From positions 3,564 to 67,563 of the forward strand of contig JARGOP010000013.1 in assembly GCA_029233965.1 (NCBI GenBank): a DNA stretch of 64,000 bases. Reading direction: 5' to 3'. This document shows, piece after piece, positions 9,012-18,011 of the stretch (position 1 is the stretch's first letter; each line of letters starts with the position of its first letter). The notes under the pieces are model-generated. The model was not told the origin of the DNA. It was given only the letters and a program-made list of their open reading frames with translations, and did no database searches. The DNA comes from Verrucomicrobiales bacterium. Lineage in GTDB: Bacteria > Verrucomicrobiota > Verrucomicrobiia > Verrucomicrobiales > DEV007. A program made the position numbers and the translations under genes.

Positions 9012-9974
9012 ATGCAGCGTAATTCCTCTCTTTCTTCCCATGGCGGCCGACGTGATTTCCTTCGTTCCAGCGGTCTTCTGGCCGGTTCCGGTGTCATGCT
9101 CGGCGCCGCTTCCGCGAAGTCGCAAGACGAATCCGGTGACAAGTCATTCAAGCTCTGCCTGAATATGTCGACGATCCGCGGGCAGGAGCTTGATGCGGCG
9201 GAGGAGATCGAAATCGCGGGGAAAGCTGGATACGATTCCATCGAGCCCTGGTTCCGCCGGATCAATGCCTATGTGGAGAATGGTGGATCGCTGAAGGATT
9301 TGAAGAAGCGGATTGATGATCACGGGCTCACCGTGGAAAGCGCAATCGGGTTCGCGCCGTGGGCGGTGAATGACGAAGCGCAGCGTGCGGCGGGATTGGA
9401 AGAGGCCAAGCGGGATATGGACACTCTTGCGCAGCTTGGCGGAGTTCGCATCGCGGCTCCCCCGGCCGGGATCCAGAAAGACGAGATTGTTGCTCTCGAT
9501 GATGTTGCGGATCGGTATCGCGCTCTGCTCGAACTCGGCGATGAAATGGGAATCGTCCCGCAGGTGGAAATGTGGGGAGGCCACCCCGTGATCGGGACGG
9601 TCGAGAAAGCCGTCTACGTGGCGATTCGTGCCGGGCACCCCAAAGCCTGTTTTCTCGGGGACGTCTATCACACCTACAAAGGGGGATCGTCGTTTGATTC
9701 CATCCTTCTCATGGGCCCTCAGGCGTTGCAGGCCTATCATATGAACGATTACCCTGCGGATCCTCCCCGTGAGACAATCAAGGATGCGGACCGCGTTTTC
9801 CCGGGGGATGGAATTGCGCCGATCACGGAAATCCTGAGAAATTTCAAAGCGGTCGGAGCCTACCCGGCACTCTCACTTGAATTATTCAACAAGAGCTACT
9901 GGGAAATGCCGGCTCTGGAGTGCGCCAAGATAGGGCTCGAGAAGATGAAGGCTGCCGTGGCGGCGGCTTCCTGA
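9012..9974 (+). CDS. Tat-exported sugar isomerase/epimerase, xylose isomerase-like TIM barrel
   Basis: 320 aa. The N-terminus has a twin-arginine signal (GRRDFLRSSGLLAGSG, about 12-27) followed by an AKS cleavage region. The mature part has xylose-isomerase-like TIM barrel features: AGYDSIEPW, VPQVEMWGG with the metal-type glutamate, CFLGDVYHTYKGG with Asp and His, and a final ALSLELFN. Such exported barrels are abundant in Verrucomicrobia and Planctomycetes and often act with sugar oxidoreductases. The substrate is unknown. It converges with the following minus-strand methyltransferase, leaving two bases. Confidence 0.85.
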   Translation: MQRNSSLSSHGGRRDFLRSSGLLAGSGVMLGAASAKSQDESGDKSFKLCLNMSTIRGQELDAAEEIEIAGKAGYDSIEPWFRRINAYVENGGSLKDLKKRIDDHGLTVESAIGFAPWAVNDEAQRAAGLEEAKRDMDTLAQLGGVRIAAPPAGIQKDEIVALDDVADRYRALLELGDEMGIVPQVEMWGGHPVIGTVEKAVYVAIRAGHPKACFLGDVYHTYKGGSSFDSILLMGPQALQAYHMNDYPADPPRETIKDADRVFPGDGIAPITEILRNFKAVGAYPALSLELFNKSYWEMPALECAKIGLEKMKAAVAAAS

Positions 9975-9976
9975 GG

Positions 9977-10555
9977 TTATCGCTCGCAGCGATAGACAAA
10001 GGCGGGGGGAAGATTTTTCCACGCAGTCGGGCTCTGCTCGACGGTGGAAAAGTGCTGTCGCAGGTATTTCCGGAAACGCTGCCCTGCCGGGAGCATGAGC
10101 CCCTGCCAGTAGGCAAATGTCGCGAATTGCCCGCCTTCGGGAAGCACCTCGAACATGGCGTCGAGAAACTCATCCTGCACTTCAGAGGAAAACGAAGCCC
10201 ACGGAAGACCGCAGACGATCGCGTCAACTTTCTCAATTCCGGCCTCCCTGCAAATAGTGGCGACCCGGCTGACGCAGCTCTCGTGGAGATCGACTTCGGG
10301 ACAGCGGCTCCGCGTGATTTCAGCGAGGACGGGATCTCTTTCGATCGCGAAAAATCTACCGCCTGGTTTCAGGTAGCGTTGCACCGCCTCCGTAAAAACT
10401 CCCGTTCCGGCCCCGAATTCCACGACGCAGTCGATCGAGTCCCAGTCCATCCATTCGAGCATCAGTTTCGCCAATTCGGGGGAACTGGGAGCGACGGCTC
10501 CGACCTTTCCTGAATTCCGGAGGAAAGCGCGAAAAAAGTGACGGTGGTGGGACAT
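9977..10555 (-). CDS. SAM-dependent methyltransferase (phospholipid or rRNA-type)
   Basis: 192 aa. The start at 10555 overlaps the upstream gene's stop by one base (TGATG). SAM-binding motif I is CVVEFGAGTGVFTEAV; motif II ends FFAIERD, and the catalytic-loop region reads DAIVCGLPWASF, close to the N-P-P-[FY]-type loop in the phospholipid N-methyltransferase/KsgA-like group. The opening RHFFRAFLRNSGKVGAVAPSS resembles phosphatidylethanolamine N-methyltransferases of the Rhodobacter PmtA type. The substrate is not determined by sequence alone. Translational coupling with the kinase-like gene upstream suggests a shared function. Confidence 0.82.
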   Translation of the reverse strand: MSHHRHFFRAFLRNSGKVGAVAPSSPELAKLMLEWMDWDSIDCVVEFGAGTGVFTEAVQRYLKPGGRFFAIERDPVLAEITRSRCPEVDLHESCVSRVATICREAGIEKVDAIVCGLPWASFSSEVQDEFLDAMFEVLPEGGQFATFAYWQGLMLPAGQRFRKYLRQHFSTVEQSPTAWKNLPPAFVYRCER

Positions 10556-11583
10556 CAGGATTCGGTCTTGGAAACGGAAACGTCGAGGTTCATCTGGACC
10601 AGTTCTCCCATCGTCTCGCAAGCCGAGAAAGCAGTGGTTTCATGGTATTCATTGAGTCCATCCCGCAGGGAAAGGATGTTTTCCTCCGGAGCGATATCAT
10701 CCGGACGCATCGTCTTCCAGAAGTCCCTGAGTCGGTTGTGAGCGAGGCGAATGCGGCGATCCATGAGGGTGCGCTCTTCGTCCTGGTACTGGCGCATCGT
10801 CTTGTAGTTGATGCGATCAGTGCAGAGGCCTACCGCCTGAGCATTTTCCTCAAAGAACTGGGGAAGATACATTTTGGTAAAGCCCATGTAACTCTGCTGA
10901 TCGAAGTCGATCGCGCGAACCCGATACTGGGCGTCTTCGAAGTCCGGGGTGATGTCGACAACGTAGTTGTAACTGCGCATGTCGCCTAACAATCGCATAA
11001 AGCTCCGCTCGCTGAACTTTACGAATTCCTTGGCGACGCGAACGAGATTCGTGTCTTCGCGAGCGAAGTAATCGCGGATGAAAATGTCACCGGGCACGCC
11101 GGCGATGTGCTCTTCGATGAGGGTGTCACCGTTGACAAGATAGTTGATGCGGTTGGGGGAAAGGATGTGCTCCAGCTCGAGTCCGTAGATCCGGGAAGCG
11201 TCGGCGATCTTCACGTAGAAGTGATCGTAGTTGTCGTTGAATTGATTGACGATGCGAACCCGGAATGGCCTGGAATTTCCGAACTCACAGAAATCAACAC
11301 GCTCCATGATGAGGTGATCACTGACCTTCACATCGTTGGTCTTAATGAGAGAATAAATCCGGATCAGCTTTGCGCTGAGCTCTTCCCGAATCGATGGCTC
11401 GTAGTGAACCGTCTTCCAGAGAGTGTCGTTTCCTTCGCGATCGAAGAGCGGATACAGCGCCGAGTAGCGATGCAGATCGTCGTAGACGACCGGGATATCA
11501 AGCGAGCGCTGGTAGTTGCCGAGATACTCCCCGAGGAGATTACTCACAGGGTAGAATTTCTTTTTCTTTAGTATAACGCTCAC
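10555..11583 (-). CDS. Uncharacterised protein with kinase-like motif layout
   Basis: 342 aa, soluble. I do not recognise the family. The order of short motifs resembles protein-kinase-like/aminoglycoside-phosphotransferase folds: FYVKIADAS with Lys125, a helix carrying Glu137, a hinge-like stretch TLIEEHIAGVPGDIF (154-168), LGDMRSYNYVVD with Asp201 and Asn206 spaced like the HxDxxxxN loop, and AIDFD (Asp226, Asp228) in place of DFG. It is coupled to a methyltransferase gene. The kinase assignment is inference from motif spacing only. Confidence 0.6.
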   Translation of the reverse strand: MSVILKKKKFYPVSNLLGEYLGNYQRSLDIPVVYDDLHRYSALYPLFDREGNDTLWKTVHYEPSIREELSAKLIRIYSLIKTNDVKVSDHLIMERVDFCEFGNSRPFRVRIVNQFNDNYDHFYVKIADASRIYGLELEHILSPNRINYLVNGDTLIEEHIAGVPGDIFIRDYFAREDTNLVRVAKEFVKFSERSFMRLLGDMRSYNYVVDITPDFEDAQYRVRAIDFDQQSYMGFTKMYLPQFFEENAQAVGLCTDRINYKTMRQYQDEERTLMDRRIRLAHNRLRDFWKTMRPDDIAPEENILSLRDGLNEYHETTAFSACETMGELVQMNLDVSVSKTES

Positions 11584-11642
11584 GTCAGTCCCGGGGTCAG
11601 TGCGTTACCTTCGGTCAAAGAGGGGGACTCTCAACCGGTTCC

Positions 11643-12617
11643 CTACATTCCGAGACCGTAACGCAGGAGTGCCTCCGACTCCTTCCAGACGGTGGGGGAG
11701 GTGCTCCCGAGAATGACGGCGACGACATCGCGACCATTGGCGCTGCCGGATGAGACGAGGCAGCGACCGGCGGCATTGGTGAACCCGGTTTTTGCCCCGG
11801 TGCAGTAGGGAAAGTTTCGCAGGACCAGATTCGTATTTGAAATCGTCGTGGTCCTGCCGTCGGAAAACCGGAAGACCATTCCCTTTGTGCGAACGGCATC
11901 ACGGACCGTCGGATTGCGAAGAGCGGCCTTGCCGAGCTTGGCGAGGTCCCGGGCTGTCGAATACTGCCCCGCCGGGGTGGGGAGACCGCTCGCATTCGTA
12001 AAGTAGGAATCATACATTCCCAGCGAGCGCGCCCGCTGGTTCATGTTTGCGGCAAATTGTGAGACGCTCCCGGAGTGGTCACGGGCGAGGGCCCGGGCGA
12101 TGTCGTTACTGCTTCGCACAAGAACCGCCCGGAGAAGTTCCCCGCGGGTGTAGGTTTCTCCGGTTTTGATCCCCATTTTTGTGGGTTCCGCCCAGGTATC
12201 GGGATCCTGAATCGTGACGATTTCATTGAGCCCGCCCCGCTCTGCGATCATGATTCCGAGAAGGAGCTTCTGGGTGCTCGCGACCGGCATCCGGCTGTCG
12301 GCATTTTTTTCGAAAAGAACCCGCCCGGAGCCATCCACGAGAATGGCGGCCCGTGCCGTGATATTCGGAGGTGGGCCTTCAGGAGTGGTCGTACGCCCCC
12401 CGAAACTGACGGCAAGGGGGGTGGGGTAGTTGTTCGTCTGGCGCCCCTCGTCAGATCTCTGGCCGGAGCCATCAGGTGATGGAACTTGCGCCCCGATCGA
12501 CATGGGCTCCTCCGTTGTTGACTGACAGCCCGTCAGACTCAGGAAAAGAGCAGCTCCCAGAGCAAATACGGTCAATGCTTTGCCTCGTTTTGAGCTGTAG
12601 TTGGTTTTGCCTCTCAT
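11643..12617 (-). CDS. D-alanyl-D-alanine carboxypeptidase (S11, PBP5-like) lipoprotein
   Basis: 324 aa. A lipobox LTGC (Cys31) follows a hydrophobic segment, so this is probably a lipoprotein; residues 32-85 are a low-complexity linker. All three penicillin-binding motifs of family S11 are present: SxxK as S114-T-Q-K117, S-x-N as S169-S-N171 and KTG at 276-278. The enzyme trims the terminal D-Ala from peptidoglycan stem peptides in the periplasm. It lacks a clear C-terminal amphipathic anchor domain of E. coli PBP5, consistent with the lipid anchor serving instead. Confidence 0.93.
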   Translation of the reverse strand: MRGKTNYSSKRGKALTVFALGAALFLSLTGCQSTTEEPMSIGAQVPSPDGSGQRSDEGRQTNNYPTPLAVSFGGRTTTPEGPPPNITARAAILVDGSGRVLFEKNADSRMPVASTQKLLLGIMIAERGGLNEIVTIQDPDTWAEPTKMGIKTGETYTRGELLRAVLVRSSNDIARALARDHSGSVSQFAANMNQRARSLGMYDSYFTNASGLPTPAGQYSTARDLAKLGKAALRNPTVRDAVRTKGMVFRFSDGRTTTISNTNLVLRNFPYCTGAKTGFTNAAGRCLVSSGSANGRDVVAVILGSTSPTVWKESEALLRYGLGM

Positions 12618-12658
12618 GATCGAACCGCGAATGCTAACCGAATCTCAGAAAAAATCAT

Positions 12659-13606
12659 TCAATCGTTTTGATCCGTCGAGCGGAAAATGGCTTCGATCTC
12701 GGGGGAGGATTCCGCCCCGAGATCGATCGCCGAGTAATAGTGCCGCCTGGCCAGCTCGACTTTCGGCGGCGTAACCTCTAGGTAACTGACCGCGAGATTG
12801 TAATGGGCATCGGCAAACTTTGGATCTGTCTCCACGGCTCTCTCCAACTCCGTGATCGAAGCTTCAAGCCAACCGTAGGAGCGAACGACGGCGGCAAGGT
12901 AAAGTCGGGATCGGGCATCGGAAGGGTCTTCGTGAATCGCCCGGGTCAAAGATGAGATGGCAAGTTCGAGCTCCTCGCGCTCATAGTGAATGATGCCGAG
13001 GGTCTGCCAGTTCTGGGCAATGGACGGATTGATTTCCAGCGACTTTCGAAGATTTCCGGAAGCAGCCAGTAAATTCCCCAGCTGATGTTCGGCGACGCCG
13101 AGGTTGGCGTAGCCCAGAGCATTTCCCGGGGCTTCGCGGACCAGTTGCAGGTAGAGTTCCCGCGCGGTCTCCCAATCCTGTTTTGCCACTGCTTTGGCCC
13201 CTTCTTCGGCGACGGCGAAAAGTTCGGGGGGAAGCTTTGATTGCCCCTCAACGAGACCGACAACCATGGTGGCGTCAGATGCGGGGGGATCTTTGGATTC
13301 CGAGACCGGGGGAGAAGCCTTTTGCGGGGCGGACGCTGCTATCGGATTGCTACTCTTCTGAATCAGGCTGACGGCGTCGGCAACAGCCTGTTCGGAATCC
13401 GCATTTTCAGGTTCTGCGGTGATTGCGGGGACCTTCTCCGGCGCCTTCGCTGGCTCAACGGGTCGTGCAATCTCCCGCTTTTCCGGAGCTTCTGACAAAG
13501 CTTCGACGGCCTTTGGTGGAGTAGTCTCGCGCTGGGTCACGACGAAGAGCAGGACATGCACTGCTGCGACGACCAACACAATAACGATGAGGAATTTGGA
13601 TTTCAT
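12659..13606 (-). CDS. Membrane-anchored TPR protein
   Basis: 315 aa. One N-terminal membrane segment (5-24), a Pro/Ala/Glu-rich linker to about residue 130, then at least four tetratricopeptide repeats (for example NALGYANLGVAEHQLGNLLAA and the following NPSIAQNWQTLGIIHYEREE). Probably a periplasmic scaffold. It starts 78 nt from lexA in divergent orientation, and the LexA box lies between them, so it might be under the same control. No specific function can be named. Confidence 0.82.
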   Translation of the reverse strand: MKSKFLIVIVLVVAAVHVLLFVVTQRETTPPKAVEALSEAPEKREIARPVEPAKAPEKVPAITAEPENADSEQAVADAVSLIQKSSNPIAASAPQKASPPVSESKDPPASDATMVVGLVEGQSKLPPELFAVAEEGAKAVAKQDWETARELYLQLVREAPGNALGYANLGVAEHQLGNLLAASGNLRKSLEINPSIAQNWQTLGIIHYEREELELAISSLTRAIHEDPSDARSRLYLAAVVRSYGWLEASITELERAVETDPKFADAHYNLAVSYLEVTPPKVELARRHYYSAIDLGAESSPEIEAIFRSTDQND

Positions 13607-13661
13607 TCAGAAAGGCTAATAAAAATCCGATTTTCTCTTGCGCATCCGCTATTTTATCGAA

Positions 13662-13675
13662 TGTTCTGATTAACA
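13662..13675. promoter_or_regulatory. Probable LexA box (TGTTC-TGAT-TAACA)
   Basis: The site matches TGTTC-N4-GAACA at nine of ten fixed positions (T instead of G). It lies 9 nt before the lexA start and 56 nt from the divergent TPR gene start. I recall the TGTTC-N4-GAACA pattern as the LexA motif of Verrucomicrobia; the position fits classic lexA autoregulation. Confidence 0.7.
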
Positions 13676-13684
13676 CTGTTCAAA

Positions 13685-14302
13685 ATGAAACTTACCGCGC
13701 GCCAACAAGAGATTCTGGATTACCTTCAATCTGTTCATCGTCAGTCAGGGATTATGCCGTCGACTCGCGAAATTCAGGAGCATTTCGGGTTCGCCAGCCA
13801 AACCGCTGCCGTGAGCCACCTGCGCGCCCTGGAGAAAAAAGGGGCGATCATCAAGAAGGACAGAAAAGCCCGTTCCCTCCAACTTGCTGATGCAGCGGAT
13901 CGGGAGCCGATTGTGGACGTTCCCATCTACGGGGCGATTCCGGCCGGCTACGCCGATGACACGCTGCCTGAGGCGGATGGAACGCTCTCGGTGGACGTTC
14001 GTTCCATGGGCCTGACCGAAAGATCGAAAGCGTATGCGCTGAAGGTGCGCGGGGAGTCGATGATCAATGCTCACATCATGGACGGCGATCACGTCGTCCT
14101 GGAGTATCGCGAGCCGCGTGACCAGGATATCGTCGCTGCTTTGATCGACGGGGAAACCACTTTGAAGCGTTTCGTTTCGAACGGGCGAAAGCCTTATCTG
14201 AAAGCCGAAAACGAGATGTATCCGGATCTTATCCCGGCACAGGAGTTGTTGATTCAAGGGGTCATGGTGGGGCTCGTTCGAGGGGCAACCCGGCGTTGGT
14301 AG
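13685..14302 (+). CDS. lexA: LexA repressor
   Basis: 205 aa, normal length. It represses SOS genes and is inactivated by RecA-stimulated self-cleavage. The N-terminal winged helix (1-65) includes STREIQEHFGFASQTAAVSH, the cleavage site is Ala87-Gly88 in AIPAGYA, the nucleophile is Ser125 (RGESMINAHI) and the general base is Lys161 (TTLKRF). A LexA box sits directly upstream. All functional residues are intact. Confidence 0.96.
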   Translation: MKLTARQQEILDYLQSVHRQSGIMPSTREIQEHFGFASQTAAVSHLRALEKKGAIIKKDRKARSLQLADAADREPIVDVPIYGAIPAGYADDTLPEADGTLSVDVRSMGLTERSKAYALKVRGESMINAHIMDGDHVVLEYREPRDQDIVAALIDGETTLKRFVSNGRKPYLKAENEMYPDLIPAQELLIQGVMVGLVRGATRRW

Positions 14303-14397
14303 GGGGCGGGTATCCCTGTCTCAGTTGGCAAGTTCATTCCCGATGATCTCGCGAATTGTATTGGCGCGAAGCGAGAGAATTGTCCATGGTGTGATCT

Positions 14398-16239
14398 ATG
14401 CATCACCGGTTCCTTTTTTTGTCTTTCGCAATCTCCGCTGCGTGTTTTCTGGTCTTTTCCGCTTCAGCCGAAACCCGTATTGAAACGGTTGCGGGAACAG
14501 GGGCCCGTGGCTATTCCGGAGATTCCGCACCCGCTGTCGCGGCGGAGTTGAACAATCCCTTCGGAGTCATTGTCGCTCCCGACGGGGATATTATTTTCTG
14601 CGACACGGGGAATCACGCGATTCGCCGGATCTCCCGGAAGTCGGGGGTCATCGAAACCCTTGCGGGCACGGGCAAGGCGGGCCTGAGCGGCGATGGAGGA
14701 GATCCCCTCAAAGCGGAATTGAATGAACCTTACGAAATCAGGTTTCATCCTGATGGCGATCTCTACTGGGTCGAAATGCTGAATCACGTGGTCCGGCGAC
14801 TCAATGCAAGAACGAATCAGGTGGAACGAGTCGCCGGGACCGGGGAAAAAGGGTTCTCCGGCGATGGCGGTCCAGCGGTCGATGCGATGATGCATCGCCC
14901 TCATTCGATTCAGTTCGATGCGTCCGGAGAGACCCTGTTGATTTGCGACATCGGCAATCACCGGATTCGAGCCGTGGATTTGAAAACGGGAATCATCCGC
15001 ACCTGGTGCGGCAACGGGAAGCCGGACGCGACTCCGGACGGAGCGCCGGTTGGTCCTGATACCCCTTTGAAGGGTCCCCGCGCTCTCGACCTTGCTCCGG
15101 ATGGTGATCTCTGGCTCGCCTTGCGTGAGGGCAATCAGGTCTTCCGGATTGATTCGAAAACGATGACTCTCAACCTTGTCGCGGGAACCGGGAAGAAAGG
15201 ATTCAATGCGGATCCCGCTCCGGCTCTCGAGGCGGAACTTTCCGGGCCGAAGGGTGTCGCGATTTCTCCGGACGGAAAGCTCATTTATCTCGCGGACACA
15301 GAGTCGCATACCGTCCGCGCGATCGACTTCAGCGGGGAGAATCCTGTCGTTCGCCTGATCGCCGGAACGGGAGCGAGAGGGGACGGGCCCGATGCTCCGG
15401 ATCCTTTTCAATGTGCAATGAATCGACTTCACGGGGTCGGAGCCGATCCGGTGACGGGAGATCTCTACATCGGTGATTCGGAGACGAACAAGATCCGGAA
15501 AGTGAGTGGACTTCCCGGAGACTTGCCCTTAGCCCGATTCTCGCTCGACGAATATGAAACGGACGAGTTTGAGATCGACGGGAGAGCCTGCCGGGTCACG
15601 AAACCGAAAGTGGTGGCGGAGGGAGCCCCCTGGATCTGGCGGGCCCGTTTTTACGGAGCGTTTCCGGCAGTCGACGAAGCGCTGCTCGCGGAAGGGTGGC
15701 ATGTTGCCTGGATTGATGTGGGGCATCTCTTTGGCGGGCCGGAAGCGATGAAAGCATTCGATCAGTTTTATGTCTCCGCGGTGGATCGCTACCGCTTGAA
15801 CAAAACCCCGATTCTGGAAGGGTTCAGTCGGGGGGGATTGGGGGCGATGAACTGGGCGATTCGAAACCCCGCCAAGGTTGCCGGTCTCTACCTCGATGCT
15901 CCGGTTCTCGATATCAACAGCTGGCCGCGACAGGCTTCCGAAGAGTTGTGGGTGAAGGCACTCGATGCCTACGGACTCGATGAGGCGACCCGCGATGAAT
16001 GGAAAGGCCCGTTGAAACGGATCGATGTGCTGATTTCTGAGAAGGTTCCCCTCTTTCTCGTGGCCGGCGGAAACGACGAGGTTGTTCCCTATGCGGAGAA
16101 CGGTGGTCGTCTCGAGAGATACTATCGAGAGGGGGGAGGGGATATCACGACCGTGATTAAGGCCGGTGCGGGCCATCATCCGCATTCCCTCCATGATCCA
16201 ACCCGGATCGTTGCCTGGGCAAAGTCACTGGTGGACTGA
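14398..16239 (+). CDS. Secreted NHL beta-propeller fused to an alpha/beta hydrolase
   Basis: 613 aa with signal peptide (hydrophobic 4-22, cut near SASA). Residues 25-375 form NHL repeats; the hallmark VAGTGxxGxSGDGG and NHxIRR units recur five or six times. From about 385 onward an alpha/beta hydrolase follows: nucleophile Ser477 in GFSRGG, acid Asp560 in GGNDEVVP and base His593 or His594 in GAGHHPH. NHL propellers usually bind ligands or proteins, and the hydrolase probably acts on an ester of an extracellular substrate. The fusion is the notable part; the substrate cannot be told. It converges with the next gene. Confidence 0.88.
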   Translation: MHHRFLFLSFAISAACFLVFSASAETRIETVAGTGARGYSGDSAPAVAAELNNPFGVIVAPDGDIIFCDTGNHAIRRISRKSGVIETLAGTGKAGLSGDGGDPLKAELNEPYEIRFHPDGDLYWVEMLNHVVRRLNARTNQVERVAGTGEKGFSGDGGPAVDAMMHRPHSIQFDASGETLLICDIGNHRIRAVDLKTGIIRTWCGNGKPDATPDGAPVGPDTPLKGPRALDLAPDGDLWLALREGNQVFRIDSKTMTLNLVAGTGKKGFNADPAPALEAELSGPKGVAISPDGKLIYLADTESHTVRAIDFSGENPVVRLIAGTGARGDGPDAPDPFQCAMNRLHGVGADPVTGDLYIGDSETNKIRKVSGLPGDLPLARFSLDEYETDEFEIDGRACRVTKPKVVAEGAPWIWRARFYGAFPAVDEALLAEGWHVAWIDVGHLFGGPEAMKAFDQFYVSAVDRYRLNKTPILEGFSRGGLGAMNWAIRNPAKVAGLYLDAPVLDINSWPRQASEELWVKALDAYGLDEATRDEWKGPLKRIDVLISEKVPLFLVAGGNDEVVPYAENGGRLERYYREGGGDITTVIKAGAGHHPHSLHDPTRIVAWAKSLVD

Positions 16240-16244
16240 ACGAG

Positions 16245-17096
16245 TCAGTTCCCGGAGATCAATTTGAGCAGCGAGCTTGTCGGTGCTCCGGAGTAAATCA
16301 CCATCTGCAAATTGCGCCGCTCCCGGTTGTCCTCTTCGTAGTAAATCGCGTTCGTCGCCGAGGCAAAGCCAACAAGATTTCCCTGAAAGTCGAAAATTCC
16401 GGAGCCGCTCGAGCCTCTTGCAAAAGGAGCCGTGACCTCGAGTCGGCGCGCCCGGCTTCCGGGATCGATTGAGAAACGCGAGATCTCACCGGTCGTGAAG
16501 GTGAAAAAGTGAGCATCGGGGTGAGAGACGATTCCAATTGAGTCACCCACGGAGGAATCTGCCGTGAGGGGCGCGGCGTCTAATTCCGAATCGGTATCCA
16601 ATTGAATCACCGCGAGATCGTCCTGCTTGTCACTGGCAAGGACTTCCCGGATCGGGAAGACCCGCTGGCGATGATCCATCGCCGCAAAAATCGAGGCTCT
16701 TTCGAACTGAAGAACATGGTAGTTGGTCACCACGGTGCCGTCCTTCGAGAGGGCAACACCGGCGGCGAGATTCGTGTGCCATTCATCGCAGGAATCACAT
16801 AGATAGAGGTGTCCGATAATCAGCGTGGAACGTCTCGCCGTTTCGTAGAGGGCCCTTCCCGCCAATGTCCTGCTATGCGATGGCAAGAGCTTGAGGCCGG
16901 GAATTCCCTGCTTCTCCTTTTTCAGCTCACGCCTGAGCGCAGCGGCATTCAGGCCCTTCGTGTTTTCAGATTCCTTGACCGCGAGGACCTGTTCGAGAAA
17001 GCTCTCTCGAATGGCGGCATCGTCAATGGAGAGTTCTTCGGCCGAGAGAAAATTCGTCAGGACGAAAACGAGGAGGGAAAGGACGATCCGGCACAT
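16245..17096 (-). CDS. Secreted trypsin-like serine protease
   Basis: 283 aa with a signal peptide (hydrophobic 4-17). The catalytic triad of a chymotrypsin-fold protease is intact: His127 in VVTNYHVLQ, Asp160 in KQDDLAVIQ and Ser230 in ARGSSGSGI. A Cys-x2-Cys pair (100-103, LCDSC) lies before the fold and could form a disulfide or bind metal. No PDZ domain follows, unlike HtrA. It ends 5 nt before a gene in convergent orientation and begins 4 nt downstream of the aminotransferase gene, so the two minus-strand genes are likely co-transcribed. Confidence 0.85.
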   Translation of the reverse strand: MCRIVLSLLVFVLTNFLSAEELSIDDAAIRESFLEQVLAVKESENTKGLNAAALRRELKKEKQGIPGLKLLPSHSRTLAGRALYETARRSTLIIGHLYLCDSCDEWHTNLAAGVALSKDGTVVTNYHVLQFERASIFAAMDHRQRVFPIREVLASDKQDDLAVIQLDTDSELDAAPLTADSSVGDSIGIVSHPDAHFFTFTTGEISRFSIDPGSRARRLEVTAPFARGSSGSGIFDFQGNLVGFASATNAIYYEEDNRERRNLQMVIYSGAPTSSLLKLISGN

Positions 17097-17100
17097 AGCG

Positions 17101-17937
17101 CTACAGGGACGAGGCGACGAGTTTCGTGTAGACGGTCTTCAGTTTTTCCATATCCGCATTGCCGCTCTCAGCGAGAGGGCGACCGTCGATGCTCACAACC
17201 GGTTGAATCTCCCGGATCGATGAAGTCAGAAAGGCAGCTTCGATTCCTGAAAGGCTTCCCATGGGAATGGGCACTTCGCCGATCGCGATCCCGACCTCAG
17301 GAGCGAGAGCGAGAACTTTCTCCCGCGTCACGCCGGGGAGGCAGCCGGAAGAGAGCGGGGGAGTGATCCACCTGCCCTCAAGACGAACGAAGACATTCGA
17401 CCACGTGCCCTCGCAGAGTTCGTCCTTCGTGTTCGACCAGAGGGCTTCGTCGGCTCCCGCCGCTTTGGTGAGTCGAGTCGCGACTGCATTTTCGCCGTAG
17501 CTCACGGTTTTGAATCCGGCGAGGAGGCTGCGGTCGTTTCTTACGAAAGGACCGGTGATGACCTTCGCTCTTTCGGGATGAAACGGACACGCCGAAGCCT
17601 CGTAGAAGAGGGACGGAGACTCGACTCCCCCGGTCAGGGTGAGACGAATGCGACAAGTTGGAGAATCTTCCAATCCATTCGCCTCAAGCACCCGGCGGAT
17701 CGATGCTGCAGCCTCATCGAGAGCGGGGGCTTTGAAACCCAGTGCATCGGCGCCCCGACTCATTCGAGCGAGATGATCAGGTAAAGCGTAGGGCCTTCCC
17801 CGGTAGGCTTTCACGGTCTCAAAGAGGCCATGACCCTGTACGATGGCAGCGTCATTCAAACAGACGGCAGGTTCGCTGAGGGGAACGATTTCGGTATCCC
17901 GGAGAATAAAGGAGTTGGAGGCTGGGCCGCAGTTCAT
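17101..17937 (-). CDS. Class IV aminotransferase / aminodeoxychorismate lyase-like
   Basis: 278 aa from the ATG at 17937 (a start at 17976 adds 13 residues). This is a PLP-dependent fold type IV enzyme: LNDAAIVQGHGLFETVKAY at the N-terminus, the presumed Schiff-base lysine in GFKTVSYGEN, then ADEALWSNTKDELCEGTWSN and GCLPGVTREKVL, which bind PLP. The short form with HGLFET fits aminodeoxychorismate lyase (PabC, folate pathway), but D-amino acid or branched-chain aminotransferases share these motifs. It is divergent from an EamA-type transporter, with 74 nt between. Confidence 0.85.
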   Translation of the reverse strand: MNCGPASNSFILRDTEIVPLSEPAVCLNDAAIVQGHGLFETVKAYRGRPYALPDHLARMSRGADALGFKAPALDEAAASIRRVLEANGLEDSPTCRIRLTLTGGVESPSLFYEASACPFHPERAKVITGPFVRNDRSLLAGFKTVSYGENAVATRLTKAAGADEALWSNTKDELCEGTWSNVFVRLEGRWITPPLSSGCLPGVTREKVLALAPEVGIAIGEVPIPMGSLSGIEAAFLTSSIREIQPVVSIDGRPLAESGNADMEKLKTVYTKLVASSL

Positions 17938-18011
17938 TGGCTTTACAAACCATTCCGGATGGCGTTGCCTTTGCAACTGCTGATCTTCCTTTTGCGGGGC
18001 GGCATCTTTTC

